DNA from: Mugil cephalus
Taxonomy: Eukaryota > Chordata > Actinopteri > Mugiliformes > Mugilidae
Direction: 5' to 3'
DNA: 64,000 nucleotides
Assembly (NCBI RefSeq): GCF_022458985.1
Contig: NC_061787.1
Location: 962,001-1,026,000, forward strand
The translations under genes and the position numbers were made by a program. Of this stretch, positions 37,001-48,847 are shown in pieces. The stretch's first letter is position 1, and the number at the start of each line of letters is the position of its first letter. The notes beneath the pieces were generated by a model, which worked only from the letters and a program-made list of their open reading frames with translations, had not been told where the DNA came from and made no database searches.

Positions 37001-38669
37001 CAGGTTCATTTTTGTTTCTACTTCCTGTTTCACTTTCAACGATGGTGATGGAAACTGAAGACAAGTTGCCCAAATGTTTATATCTCCAAACCTCCTCCCA
37101 ATTTGTGTTTACTTGTGTTATTTTTGACTAATATTTACATTTAGGTGTGACAAACATGCAAAGTAATGAAGGAGGGAGCCAACACTTTTTCACAGCACTG
37201 TACATGAGATGGAAATGTGTGTTTCTTACAGCTGTGACCGCTGTGATACCAGTGATGGAATCCAGAGCAGGAGACGCCAAGACATCAGAGTACAGCAGCA
37301 CCAGCTCTCTGTGAAAACACACAAACACACTTCATGACACTTAAAATAATAAATACATAAATATGCTGCTCTACACTGAAGCCAAAGCAAGTAGAGCTCC
37401 CCCTGGTGGCCAGAGGCTGAGGTATAGGTTTTCAAGGATGGTTTCTGTCATTTTAGGTAGTTATTATGATGCTGATGAATGTTCAAAAAAATGTATTTGT
37501 CAGTGTATAATCCAACATTTCCTTGTAATTGGTGGAGCACAGCCAAGTATTAATTAAATAATAGTCTGGGGAAAGTGTGGGCGTGTGAATAATTTGGTTA
37601 AAACCGTATAAATGTAATAAATCAGAGGCGTTACATAGTTTTACTCCACTGAATGAAATGCAAAATCTTTTCCTATGTGTGCGTATTCTGGTGACTTTGT
37701 AAAGTTATTTGAGTCCGTTAAACGATTACCCCCATGTCACCATTAGAGAAGTTTTGTATGTTTTTCAGTAGAAAGTTATTAGCTGCTTTGCAGCAAGTTA
37801 GTGTGTGTTTGTTTGAATGTTTAGTCGATTTATTTCGCTCTTTTAAAAAACAAGTACAATAAACAAAGTATAAAAATACAGATACAAACCAATTAAAAAA
37901 ACAAAGTAGAAACAAAACACTACAAAGCAACACAATGCACCCTGACTGAAAAGGTGCAGAGTGAAGCATCAGCTTATTTTGCCTACTCTTCTGAAATGAA
38001 CACTTTTCTTTCACACATTTTATTTATAGCAGTTTATGAGCTCACTGGTATTTATAATTCAGTTTTATATTTATTAATAATATTATTTTTAAATAAGATT
38101 TTAAATGTTAAGTGTGTTACATAGTTTCATTTCTAATTCTGGGTCCTTTAATTCGTATACATCTTTGTTTCACATTTGTTCGTACCTTTGCTTTCGCATA
38201 CACATAAGTCACTCGTGTTCATTATCTTATTATTCTTTTGTATATAAAAGTCACTGCTATTCCTAGTTTGTCCACTGTGTTAGTAGAGACAGCAATACAA
38301 TTACACTTTTACTTTGTAAAAGAAATTTCAGGTAGTTCATACAGTGTGTTGTGAAAGGACATCTAATTGCATGATGTACTTCATTGCACTAAAACAAAGA
38401 GAAACATTTGTAATTATCGTTATTTATAGGTTATTATACCATAATGTTACTGGTCCAACTCATATGAGATGAAACTAGTTTGTATGTGGCCCCCGTAGTA
38501 AAATGAGTTTGACACCCTGTAGTAAACGTTTGGGTTTGAACCTGCAGATCTTGATCTGTTTGCTCCTCGGCTCGTCGTCGTCCTCCTGCAGAGTCAGAGT
38601 GACACAGACCAGCTTCTTCAGGTCCGGGAGGCTGAGGAAAAACAACGAAGGCTGGATACCTCGGCTCAT
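22080..38669 (-). CDS. C18orf63: C18orf63 orthologue, 13 coding exons
   Basis: Orthologue of the conserved vertebrate C18orf63 protein, whose function is unknown. Exons: 38669-38542 (ATG at 38669), 37308-37230, 36254-36198, 36099-35988, 34063-34022, 33895-33819, 32946-32843, 31688-31592, 30490-30405, 29233-29047, 26775-25651, 24815-24732 and 22202-22080 (TGA at 22080-22082). The total is 2301 nt, or 766 aa plus stop, and all phases agree. Diagnostic pieces are SLFFLSLPDLKKL (N terminus), RLTPSWNKAGLYLISG, CISIETYTVRLPPP, MKKGQIISIS, YGYRLPE and FTYPLSCIRLQP, each with a clear human counterpart in the same order. The middle exon is Ser- and Pro-rich with tandem repeats. The last two exons encode a basic/helical end (MARSNQ, then LSKLNSATMLMWLRERG). 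No signal peptide or membrane segment is visible. The next gene, cyb5a, is also its neighbour in human. Confidence 0.9.
25651..26775 (-). CDS. C18orf63: Ser/Pro-rich repeat exon of C18orf63
   Basis: Exon of 1125 bp in phase 0 at both ends (acceptor ctacctcctcag, donor gtcagt). It begins VLNGEHINLTTSP and carries long Ser runs from about 26550 to 26040. These include tandem copies of a unit near SSSSSSSLSIFQPASSM (17 codons, about 51 bp), then a Pro run and the conserved basic block VPLFKTKRPSPFISQKW. It ends with GSKSRPGLVPPLKPG and IRLKSTFKPR. The repeats are disorder-like and expected to vary in length between individuals. Confidence 0.88.
26040..26560. repeat. Coding minisatellite and GGA/GAG-rich tract
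   Basis: Plus strand reads repeated blocks of gatgaagctggctggaagat followed by ggagagagaagaggaggagg, about 48-57 bp apart, and pure gga/gag runs. On the coding minus strand these are the Ser runs and the IFQPASS repeat of C18orf63. Confidence 0.92.
27060..27660 (+). mobile_element. Degraded Tc1/mariner-like transposase region in C18orf63 intron 10
   Basis: Contains the plus-strand stretch atttattctgcagcaggaca followed by aagagcccaaacatccagac, the degraded form of the transposase signature encoding LQQDNDPKH. An upstream SWRVW-type region (near 27345) fits the same family. Many stops interrupt the frame. Ends are not resolved. Confidence 0.55.
28590..29010 (-). repeat. Repeat element carrying a TAGTAGCT-rich minisatellite, minus orientation
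   Basis: Bounded by accagcaggtggcagtagtc (about 28599) and by ccaccaggaggagctc near 29000. The inside, 28640-28925, is a degenerate tandem array of units like gaagagctactattagc plus gctagga. Read on the minus strand it has the same order as the copy at 34690-35735. It ends about 37 bases from C18orf63 exon 10. Confidence 0.7.
29250..30400. other. C18orf63 intron 9, AT-rich
   Basis: No coding signal. The end of a LINE-like 3' sequence (aatttcccttgtggatcact) occurs near 30266. Confidence 0.5.
30677..30738. repeat. 10 bp tandem repeat CTTAACGAGC-type
   Basis: About six degenerate copies of cttaacgagt/cttaacgagc in C18orf63 intron 8. Confidence 0.85.
34690..35735 (+). repeat. Repeat element with TAGTAGCT-rich minisatellite, plus orientation
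   Basis: About 1 kb of degenerate tandem units such as cagctaatagtagctcttcc followed by tagcttcctagcctcc, roughly 40 bp each, in C18orf63 intron 4. It ends in atcaatacagactactgcca then cctgctgg, the reverse complement of the boundary seen at 28599. The opposite orientation of the two arrays means the transcript could fold them together. Confidence 0.8.
36393..36580 (+). repeat. Third, short copy of the TAGTAGCT minisatellite
   Basis: Tandem units (cagctaatagtagc, cttcctagc) in C18orf63 intron 2, same orientation as the 34690 array. Its flanks do not show the cctgctgg boundary. Confidence 0.7.
37363..37620 (+). repeat. Dispersed CCCCCTGGTGGC repeat family, copy B
   Basis: Contains gagctccccctggtggcc, then caaggatggtttctgtcatt, then cagtgtataatccaacattt and aaagtgtgggcg. 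The same markers occur in the same order at 43640-44090 and in part at 54370-55480. Confidence 0.7.
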
Positions 38670-40128
38670 CCTGCACAAACACACCCAGCTTTTCTGACTC
38701 CTAAAACACAACACATTCATTAAAACAGGTGAACGATTTTCACGCTTAAAGCTAAGTCCAAGTCAATTGATAATTGCTTGTTACAAAAACACTGATCATT
38801 GCTCACACAGATATTTATGTAAGTGTACCTCCAGCTTCAAACATATGCTTTTAATTTAGAAAATATAACACCCTTTCAAAATAAAATTTCCAATATGCAA
38901 AGCTATTATGGAGCCAGGATTTTCCATAAAGGCCCCATCACTGACCAGAAGGGAGCTACAAAACTAGTCCTTCAAGATAAAAGGATGTAACACTAACCAA
39001 CTTTCCCTAAAAAAGAGAAATAAATTGGAGGGTGGATCCCACGTACAATCTCAACTGGGAGCACATTCAAAATGTCCACAGTTATAATGAAGCAATAGCT
39101 TTGTTAAATGAAATGACACAATGCTGGCAATAAAACAGCATTTGTACAGTTAGTATAGTTAGTTAAGCCAGTTAAAATCAGCCCTACTCACCTGTTTGAC
39201 CTCGAATTTTAAAAGTGTAATGTTTACTGTTAGCTTAAACAAGCTACCAGGTTGGCTAGCTGAAGCTAATGCTACGTTAGGGTAACCGAGTTAACTATTA
39301 ATGCTTTTTCGGTTGGATTGTACATTAATATTAAGACACGACGTTTGTATTCCCAGTTATAGTTATAACATAAACAATTCAATACTACAATTTCATGGAA
39401 TAAAATCGAGAAAATGTAAATTATCCAGGACTGTATCCGAAGAGTTGGATTAGAAGGATGAGTGCTCACTTTAGCACGTTTTTACTATCCAGGGATTAGT
39501 AGCACCGAGGAGCATGTATATTCTTATATCTGATTTTATTTTACATATTTAGGACAGTCTGTTGTTTAAGATGGGAATATTTGCTTTTAAATAAACGAAT
39601 AATAAAAATATATAGCACATTTTTAAAGGACGTTACCTTATTTGTGCCCGTTAACCGTGGATACTAACAAATGAGTCAATTAAATGTGGTTAAAAAAATA
39701 ATAATAAATAAATACATCTATTTCAGGATTACTTAAAAGTGTTAAAGTTAATGCTAATTCACAAGACGATGATGGTTCTATTTAGGTGTCAATCTATGAT
39801 ACGAATGTCTATTTAAGACGTTTGTTTTACGTTTTGCTGTGGAGTGACACGCCGCGACAATAGATAATCTTTGACGTGGAACTGTTTCCTGCTCTTAAAA
39901 TAACTTCTCCAAACAAAATGTGTCAGTTTTTTACTCGTTGTCCAACAATTTTGAGGTTCAAGCCTCTGACTCAAACACAAATAGAGGAACTACAACAGTC
40001 GTTACGTGAGATTTGTGAGTTATTTGCTTGCGTGAGAAACGGCTTGAAAAAAAAAAAAAAAAAAAAAGAAGCCGTTAAACTCAAGTGAACTTTAGCCTCG
40101 TCCTTGCCCAACTGCTAAATGATGACTG

Positions 40129-40206
40129 ACCAATCGCAGCGCTCCCTGCGTCACAGCCACCAAGGGTTCGACCAATAACAGCGCTAGTTTGGAGAAGTGG
40201 GCGGTC
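40129..40206. promoter_or_regulatory. CCAAT/GC-box cluster, possible bidirectional promoter
   Basis: Within 80 bases: accaatcgc, a tgcgtca CRE-like site, accaataac, and gtgggcgg (GC box). The local GC content is higher than the surrounding AT-rich DNA. It could serve a 5' leader of C18orf63 on the left or an upstream cyb5a start on the right. Functional assignment is inference. Confidence 0.4.
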
Positions 40207-41293
40207 CCCGTCGCAGTACCAGGAAGCGTCCCACTCCGTCAAGTAGCCTTCAACTGAATAACAACACCCCGGTTCAAAATAAAATCAATCTGCGACTAAA
40301 TGTTTCCCTGAACAATGAAAATTAGCTTTTGCCGTCCACTCAAATCTCTAGCAGGATAAAAATCATAGAAATAGAATATAAAAAGATGCACATATTACAA
40401 AATATAAAACTACTATAGTGAATACAAGGTCCTTACAAAGCTCCATCATATAATAAGTCACTTTATTCAATAGCACATTTAAAACAACAGAAGTTGACCC
40501 AAAGTGCTTTCCAGTCAGAGCATACAAGTACCATGCAAGTAAAACCCCAGTAATACAGAACACAGCATGCACAATATAAAGCAATGACAATGAAACACCA
40601 ATAAAACCAAACTAAACAGTACAATAATAACACTTCTAACACTTTTTTTATTTGGGTTTCAGAGTTTAACAAACGTACATACATATCCACGACACGTGCA
40701 CGAAAGAATACAAATAAATAAATAAAAAATAAAATAAAAAACTCATGCGAAGCATCAGAAATGGAAGGGTATCAAATAGCTCAGTGCTGTCTTTATATTA
40801 ATCAGGTTAAATTGCAGGAAGTGTTGGTTTACTTTGGTTGAAGTAATCTATAAAGGGGCGCCAGATTTGATAGAATGTGTCTTGAATAAGATTTTTTTTT
40901 GTAAATGTCCAGTGAATCTGAAAAGTGTTTGAAAAAGGGGTGTTTTGATTAAAAAAAAAACATTGTTATTATTATATCGATGCCCTGACCACATTTTCTC
41001 TACATTCTGCTCTGCCTTCACAAGTTACAAGGAAACGTGGGATTATACATTGAATTTATTTAAGCCTTTGATAAATTGTTTTTAAAACTCTACATAAACT
41101 TGACTAAACTTGCATAAACTTCCTTTGGCGTCAGAACTGAACCTGAGAGCGACTCTTATTTTGAAATCCGGAGCTGGAAGCCAGTGTCTCCCTTAGGTGC
41201 GTGGGCCGCGATAAACCGGGGAGTCCAGCCCTGGAATTTACTACTGTGGTGGTAAAATATCGATGCGTTCGTGCGTCTCGGACTCTCTGGGAT

Positions 41294-41300
41294 TATATAA
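41294..41300 (+). promoter_or_regulatory. TATA-like box upstream of cyb5a
   Basis: tatataa lies 79 bases before the cyb5a ATG, a position compatible with a start site near 41325 and a short leader. Seen directly as sequence only. Confidence 0.35.
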
Positions 41301-41378
41301 CCACAAGCGCCAGACTGCGCTTCCGTGCTTTTACTTGTATAGTCTACGTCGAATCCGTCCGACTCTCCAGGGCCACAA

Positions 41379-44321
41379 ATGGGTGACAAGGACGAGAAGA
41401 GCCCCGCCGGAGTCAAATATTACAGACTGTCAGAGATCGAGCAGCAGAACTCGTTCAAATCTACCTGGATCATCATCCACCACAAAGTCTACGATGTCAC
41501 CAAGTTTCTGGAGGAGGTGAGGAGCTCGGTTAATGCAAAAACCTGTAAAAATATGTACAAGAAAAGAAAAAACACACATTATAACAACTGTTTGTTAATT
41601 AGATAAGAGTTTATGATTAAAAAATATATATATATTATTATCTGCGTTACAGGTTTATTCTATTTTGATTTAAAACTGTGCCCCCTATAATTCAGAATCA
41701 TAGGGGGCACAGGAGGGCTCCTTGGGGGACACCAGCTCAATCAACTAGACCAGGAAGCAGATACCAATAATCAATAATCATTCATATGAATTAAAGCCAT
41801 AAACTTTCACTGTTCACGAAAGCCCAGAGGAGACCAGACTGTTATATTTATAATTTATTAAATATTCCTGAAATCTTTCAGACGGAATTTCTCCCACAGG
41901 CAGATAATCTTTGTTCAATTATACACCGAAAATAAAAGTTATCTGAAGTTTAAATAATTTATCGGTAACCCCACAAAATAATCCATTCGTGACATTATTT
42001 CTGCTACTGACCTGGTTTAAATGTGTAAGAGTAAGAAAAACTTTATCTGTCCAACAATGGGGAAATTACAGTTTACAACAGCATACAAAAGAGCAGGAAA
42101 ATGTCTAGGGTATGAAAGATAAATAATAAAATGAAATTGATTAAACAATTCAAGGCATATATACAAAGAAAAGACACAAATTACAACTTTTTCTAATTCT
42201 GTTCTAAGTTTGTGTTTTTTAGGAGACAAAAGTAACATTGCAATAATTAGTGAAATAGTCATTATGTCAAAACGATTAATTTTTATTTTTTGTGTTTTCT
42301 AGTCACAGTTTAAATTAATAGAAATAATAAATCAGATGATTATTGAAACACATGTTAACTGCAGCCACAAAGAAAAAGAAATTCATGTAGTTAAACTACA
42401 AACAATTAAATTCAGATAATGCTGAAATAAACAGCATTGGTATTTAATAGAGTTCAATCAAACCAGTGTGAGAGTGTCTATTTTTTTCTCAATGAATGAC
42501 GGTGAACTTTAAAACAGTTCATGTGATGACATAGTTAAGGACTTTGGCCAAACTGACAATAATTCACCTTTATTCAGTTGAAGGAGATTTAGTTGAAACA
42601 GCTGTAAAGGCTCCTGAGCTGAAACGCTCAGTTAAACCCAGATGAATAGTCACTCATTTCTCATCTATGCTGAAACTGTCCTGTACGTATGTGGACTAGG
42701 ACGCTAGGAACATGTTGGAGTTTGCTTTGGTTGTACAGAGTTCACTGAGGTGGGTGTTGTCCTACAGTCAACCAACAGTGCGATACAGCTAGATCTGGTA
42801 TCGAGCCGATACCAAGTACATGCAGGGCCACAATCGATACCGACATTGATAGTTTTTAGTAATTAAAGTGATGCATCATCAATCTGAATTAATTTTCATG
42901 ACCTTTAAGTGTTTTTGTGTTTTGCCTTTTGAATTATTGATCATTTAAAATTGTGTACAGCATTTGTAAGTTTCTATAATAATAATACTTTATTATCACA
43001 ATAAAATGTTTGTTCAGAAACAACAAAACATTATCACTTGAGAACAAACGAAAAACAAATTCTTTTTTCAGGCAGTGTTCACAAACTACAATACAGTTAA
43101 AAGAAACTCTAAATCTGTCCCTTTAATGCACTTCTCTCTGTACAAAATAAATAAATATAAATATAAATAACAATATGATAAAATATTATAAGAAATTTCA
43201 AGTAGCCTGTATGTTTAGGAAATTCAATAAAATAAATCTCCTTCATTTCTGTAGCTCTGCCTTTTCTTTTCCATGGTTTTTCATGTTATAGACGTTGGAC
43301 TTTTTACAAATAGTACAACTTATAATAGAAATATAATCAAACAGCGCTGGTATCGATATTATCTGCCCACCATCGCTGTGGAGCCGTCGGCTGATGGATG
43401 TTTGTTTTGTGTGTGTCAGCATCCTGGAGGAGAGGAGGTGCTGCGGGAGCAGGCTGGAGGAGACGCCACCGAAAGCTTCGAGGACGTGGGACACTCCACT
43501 GACGCCAGAGAGATGGCCAGCGACATGGTGATAGGAGAGCTGCACCCGGTCAGTGCTGCTTTTATTCAAGAATACTAATGCTGTGGGGTCCTGTTTTCTG
43601 CTCCACGCAACGCTTTGAAGATTAAAACCACAGACTGTAGACAGATGGACGTGGTACAACTCCTCTAAAGTGAAAGAGAAGCAAGTATGGCTCCCCCTGG
43701 TGGCTGGAGGCTGCAGCCAAAACGCACAATAAACACACATCATTTTTTTTTTTCCAAGGATGGTTTCTCTTATTTGAGGTAGTTAATATAATGTTAATGA
43801 ACGTTAACGACATCTTTTTTATAGAAGTTTCGTTTTAGTTCATTATTTGACGTTGTGCAAACAGGATGTGACATAATGGCGACCACCAGTTGCCATGCCA
43901 ACCGTCGTAAAACCTATTTTAAAATATGAGGTCAGTGTATGATCCAACATTTCCTTGGAGCTGGTGGAGGTGGAGCAGGGTGAAGGATTAATTAAATGAA
44001 AACGCCAGTGAGTCTGGAGGAAGTGTGGGCGGGGCTTCAGTATCGTGGCTCCGCCCTCAGACCGTACTGTTCAGACTCCGGCTCCAAAGTCAGGCGATAA
44101 AGTCTGTACCTCCAGGAAAATAATGTCTGTTTGAAAAAAATGAGAGGAAGAGGAGACGTTGTGTAAGTGGAAGTTTCTCAGAAACTGTGACTTTATCGTT
44201 CGTATGAAGTTTGCATCGCTGTAACGTCATTGTTGGTCTTTGTGTGTTTGCAGGACGACAGACACAAGATCGCCAAACCTGTGGTAAGTGAAGACGTATC
44301 AGGACACGTCTAGATGAAGAC

Positions 44322-44369
<48 letters not shown>

Positions 44370-44971
44370 GATGATGATGATGAGGATGATGATGAGGATG
44401 ATGATGATGATGATGATGATGAAGCTCTTTGTGTTTTCCAGGAGACTCTGGTGACCACTGTGAGGGACGAGTCCAGGTAAACTTTACTTCACTGTCTTAG
44501 AGTTGATAAGTTAATTAATTAGTTAATTAATAAACTGATTAACTAGTTAGTTAGTCAGTCGGTTAGTTAGTCAATTAATGTATTAATTGATCAATCTAAC
44601 AGTTAGTTCCTTAATTGGTCAGTCTGTTAAGGAATTAGTTAGTTAGTCAGTCAGTTGATGAGTTAGTTATGTAATTAATTAGTCAGTCAGACAGTTAACG
44701 AATTAGCTAGTTAGTTAATCAGGCACTCTGTTAATTACTTAACTGGCCATTCAGTCAGTTATTTAATTACTTAAATATTTAGTCAGTCAGTCGGTCGGTT
44801 AATTAGTTAATTAGTTAATTCATTTATTAGTTAGGTAGTCAGTCTGTTCATTAATTAACGAGTTAATTAATCTCTCTCTGTTCCAGCTGGTGGTCAAACT
44901 GGCTGATCCCAATCCTGGCGGCGGGCATCGTCACGCTGATGTACCGCTGCTACATGACAAACAGCGAGTGA
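41379..44971 (+). CDS. cyb5a: Cytochrome b5 type A, five exons
   Basis: Tail-anchored haem protein of the ER membrane that passes electrons to fatty-acid desaturases, sterol enzymes and P450s. Exons: 41379-41516, 43420-43548, 44254-44283, 44442-44476 and 44887-44971 (TGA at 44969-44971), total 417 nt or 138 aa. The haem ligands are both present: His47 in [12 protein letters not shown] and His71 in EDVGHSTDA. The N-terminal fold motif [19 protein letters not shown] is intact. The C-terminal anchor is [20 protein letters not shown] followed by RCYMTNSE. The short third exon ([10 protein letters not shown]) and the TTV-SSSWW linker match the vertebrate CYB5A exon plan. It is called type A rather than the mitochondrial type B from its core and its ER-type tail. 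A lone AATAAA near 45598 could end the mRNA. Confidence 0.96.
43640..44090 (+). repeat. Dispersed CCCCCTGGTGGC repeat family, fullest copy (cyb5a intron 2)
   Basis: Starts near atggctccccctggtggctg and ends with gtgggcggggcttcagtatc then gtggctccgccctcag. It includes caggatgtgacataatggcg and gttgccatgccaacc. Parts recur at 19650-19805, 28930-29010 (minus), 37363-37620 and 54370-55480. No protein is encoded, so it is probably a non-autonomous element. Confidence 0.7.
44321..44421. repeat. (GAT)n microsatellite in cyb5a intron 3
   Basis: About 100 bases of gat trinucleotides with rare ggt/gag variants, ending 20 bases before exon 4. The long poly-Ser reading frame on the other strand is an artefact of this repeat. 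Confidence 0.95.
44495..44872. repeat. TTAGTTAA/GTCAGT tetranucleotide-like degenerate repeat
   Basis: Intron 4 of cyb5a consists almost wholly of degenerate ttag, ttaa, gtca and gtta words. A related tract occurs at 45745-45975. Confidence 0.85.
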
Positions 44972-45019
44972 CATCATCAGGCAGCGAGTGACATCATCAG
45001 GCAGAGTGACATTATCAGG
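44964..45019 (+). repeat. 20 bp tandem duplication spanning the cyb5a stop codon
   Basis: gcgagtgacatcatcaggca occurs twice in a row, followed by a third diverged copy (gagtgacattatcagg). The first unit contains the last codons and the TGA. Confidence 0.9.
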
Positions 45020-48000
45020 CCTGCAGCTGTGATGTCATCAACAGGCAGTACAACTCTTGATTGACAGCTTCTCCGGCCAATGCTGGCCCCTCCCCCCCGG
45101 GAGGCGGAGACTGGACACTAACTCTACGCTGCTTCTTTAATACCCATAATCCCTTTCACCCAGTTTAACCAACCAATCACGCGGCATTATGTTAATGAAG
45201 TCATTTATGTTGCACCTATCTACAGTGGATGTATAATTAGTTTATTTTTTTATATCTATGTAACTGAATGTAAATGAACTTAAATACAAGCCTGTGCCAC
45301 ACAAAGTTTGTTGAGCTCACAATGTCTGAAGTGTAATTGTTGCTCCTCCGTCAGGCGCCTTCGGATCAGAATAACTTCACACGTCCGACTTTACTCGAAG
45401 CTCTGATTCTCTGATTTAACGGAGGCTGTGGAGGAGAAACCGCTCGTTAGTCACGACTGAAATCAAACACGAATTCACTGGTAAAACGGAACAAATCAAT
45501 AAACAGAACAAGTGCCTTTTCAGGGAAAGTGGAGTCTGAGTCAGGGATCAGAAGCTTCATGATGCAATAAATGATCATAAATGACTAAATATTATAACAA
45601 ATAAAGTTATAAATGATTATAATAAATGAAGTTTTGGTTGTGGAGCTGCTTGTTTGTGTCTCGACTCTCTCACTTGTTTCATTGGACCATGTGACCTGGA
45701 AATTATTTGTTTACTGGAAACAGAAAAATAAATAAATAAAATGAGTCTGTTAATTATTAATCAGCCAGTCAGTTCATCAGTTAGTTAATTATTAATCAGC
45801 TAGTCAGTTCATTAGTTAGTTAGTTAATGCATTGGTTATCAGTTATTTAATTCATTGGGTAGTTAATTCATTAGTAATTAATTAGTTAATCAAACAGTTA
45901 ATCAGCAACTCATTAATTATTAATCAGTCGGTTAATTAGTTAATCATGTCAGTTAATTAATCACCTAATTAGTTTCCTGCGACTTCTCGGTCAAACTGAA
46001 GGTCAGTTCATTCAGACCCAGAATAAATTCATATGTCACGTTTAATCATTTTTAATCATCTTTTCATTTATTTATTTATTTTTTTAAGTCCTGTTTTTAA
46101 CCAATGACACTTGACCACGTGTGTTCTGATAACTTCTGGTTTCATAGTAATATCACTGGTCATAGATATTTATATTGTGATGATGCAATAACAACAACAA
46201 TAATAATAAAACTATAGAAAAAAAGAAGAAACGCTGCCATCTAGTGGTGACAGTGAAGAGGTGGAGGATCAGTAAAGTCAGGCTCAGCTCATCATCATTA
46301 TTATTATTTTAACATTTTCCACTATGTTTGCCCCAAAGAAAATGAATATACGCAAAAACATATATGACATGATAATAATAAGTAGACAAACGAAGGGCGT
46401 CCAGGTAGATGTGTTTTTTCCACTTCCTCTAAATTTCTTCAAATTTAGTTTCCTGACTCTTCTCAGACGAAGTGAAATTCTTTCCACTGTGAAAGCGTTT
46501 TCCAACTGAATTATTAGCAGCAGTCATCCAGAGAAGCCGTTAGCTTTCCTAGCATAGCAGCACTCAGTGAACCAAAGACGTAGTTTCCTTTGACATTAAT
46601 GAGCTTTGAATTTAGAGGAGGCCAAACACCACAGCACTGTGACACCATCCCAGAAAACTGATCCAGTCAGTGTTTGACTCTAAATGTTCTTATTTATGAA
46701 GAGTTTATGAATCTAGTGGCTCAGGATGTAGAAGGAAACGTTGGTTCTGCATCTCTTTAAGCAAATAATGAGGAGATTGTTCTATTTTATGAGAAAAACA
46801 AAACAGAGACGTGGGAATAGAACAAAAACAAACAAAAACCAAAAACATGAAGAAAACAAACAAGCATTTACATCCTGGAAACTGTTAATATGAGCAGATC
46901 ACATGGTTCAGGCAGGAAGTCTGACATATTTATTATAGCCGGAGGAAAAACCAACGTTACCTGGGGACACGGTCAAGAATGAAGGTGCATGAAATTTCAT
47001 TCCATTTCATTGAACTGACTTAACTTGGAAAACCAAGAACTCATTATATTAAGTTGATATAAATGATAGAAACCAGCCCAGACAACTGGGAACTGACAAT
47101 GGAAAAATCAAACGCATAAAAACTCCAAAAGCAAAAAGCCTTTAATTTAACAGGCTGGAGTCATTAAGAAAACGCCTACAACACAGTGAAACTGAGGAGG
47201 TTTAGCTGAATTCACCACAGGTGTGAAAAGAAAACGCTGCTGATCCTAAACACCTGTTTCACCGTCTCCACACCTGAGTGATGGGCGGGTCGATACTGAA
47301 ATATCGATACCTCCGATACCAGGGCTTTATGCCTCAAAGCCGATTCTCACATCCAAACATCGATACTTCAGTCACTGGAGGTGATGTAGGAACTAAACTA
47401 CTGAACCTGTGAAACAGCTCAGGTTTAAACCACAGCACAGAATACGAGGCGTTTATGAGGAGGAGAGAACATTCACACATAGGTTGTGTGATTGTGTTTT
47501 CCTGTTGTTGTATTATCTTGGCTATATAGTAAATGAGGCCACGACCTCAACAAACTTCAGAGTTTAAAATAAATAAATGACTGTGACACATTAGGGCGTA
47601 TTTACACAAAGTATTGATACTGATACTGTATCAGTGTGAATTTCACTCAGTATCAGATCAGAAAAGAACTTTCAAACATCACCGGTTTAATCTGAATAAG
47701 AGCCAAACGTGCCTCACTTCTCCATCCCATCATATCGTTTTATGTGACAGCAGCAGCTTCATGAACCAATCAGAGCTCCTCGCTGTGTTTGAGTAAAAGC
47801 TGCATGATGCAACACGTCATTTCCTTCATAGATAAAAGTCATTATAGGATTCAATGAACACAACAACTTGTTATTTTTTAACCGTGTTCCAGCTTTGATT
47901 CCTCCAGAACTAAACCACGTAGAGAGATTCTGACTGTAGTGACAGAAACTTCAGAGTCTTGTCTTTAAAAAGAGACTAAAACCATGAATGAGCTCCAACA

Positions 48001-48840
48001 TGTTCATGAACAGCATCAGTTACTCTGGATTTGTGGAGTTTTTATTTTTGCTGAAGGCTGGAATGATAAGAGGTTAAACCGGCACTACTAATACTTTTTG
48101 TCTTTCTTTCATAAAACTAGTCTGGTTGTGCCAAACTGGGAGGAATCTAAAGAATCCCAGTTTATTTTCTTTCCATAGACTGAAGTCACATTTCATGACA
48201 GAGGGGACAGTACGAGGATAAACCACCGCTGGCTCCAACGTGCTCGGGTAAAGTCCATGGTGGCCTGGCCATCTGAGACCGTCACTTTAGAGGGTGAATG
48301 AATCCTTTTATGTGCAGATCCATCAGGTTTTTAATTTGTCTCCTGTCTCTGTGCTAATGTTTCCTGATGTGCTCTTATTTTTGGGTTCCTCCCGGACAGA
48401 ATGTGCCTGATAAGAGTTTGTCCCGTTCATTAAACTTCTCGTCTGTTGTTTCTTCTGGAACAATCTGATAAAACATTCACTATTTCTATTCATGATTTAA
48501 TATTAAATCCATTCTCTGTACGTCCTCCTTTATTATTGGCTTATAGGTTGAACCTTTCAGGGCTCATCTGAATTATTATTAATTATTATTATTATTATTT
48601 TGAGACGTTTCTTCTGGCCAGGACACGCTGTAGCAGTGTGACGTCAGGACCATGTTGGAGGCAGCGTCACATGTTTATTTACTGACCAGCTTGACGCAGG
48701 GAGGACGCAGGGCGCTGTGTTACATAACTATGTCACCGGTCTGGGACTTTCAAAAGAGGTTCTGAGAATTCATCACAACACGACAGCTGCAACAGAAACA
48801 CAACCGCTCACAAACGATTTCTATCGGCTACAAATATCTA
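45020..48840. other. cyb5a 3' region and repeat-rich intergenic DNA
   Basis: Holds the likely cyb5a 3' UTR (AATAAA near 45490 and 45598), a TTAGTTAA-like repeat at 45745-45975, and tatcgat-rich sequence near 47290-47370 similar to hAT-type internal repeats. No conserved gene is seen. Confidence 0.5.
45745..45975. repeat. Second TTAGTTAA/GTCAGT degenerate repeat
   Basis: Same word composition as 44495-44872 (ttagttaatt, gtcagttcat), downstream of cyb5a. Confidence 0.8.
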
Positions 48841-48847
48841 ATGAAAA

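Larger units (their letters stand above)
38670..41378. other. Intergenic region between C18orf63 and cyb5a (divergent genes)
   Basis: The two genes are transcribed away from each other. Most of the sequence is AT-rich with no coding signal. An A-tract of about 22 bases lies near 40048. A promoter-like cluster lies at 40129-40206 and a TATA-like box at 41294. Confidence 0.5.

Noticed and set aside
44090-44458. 122 aa minus-strand frame with a poly-Ser run
   Set aside because: It is produced by the (GAT)n microsatellite in cyb5a intron 3 and covers cyb5a exons on the opposite strand.
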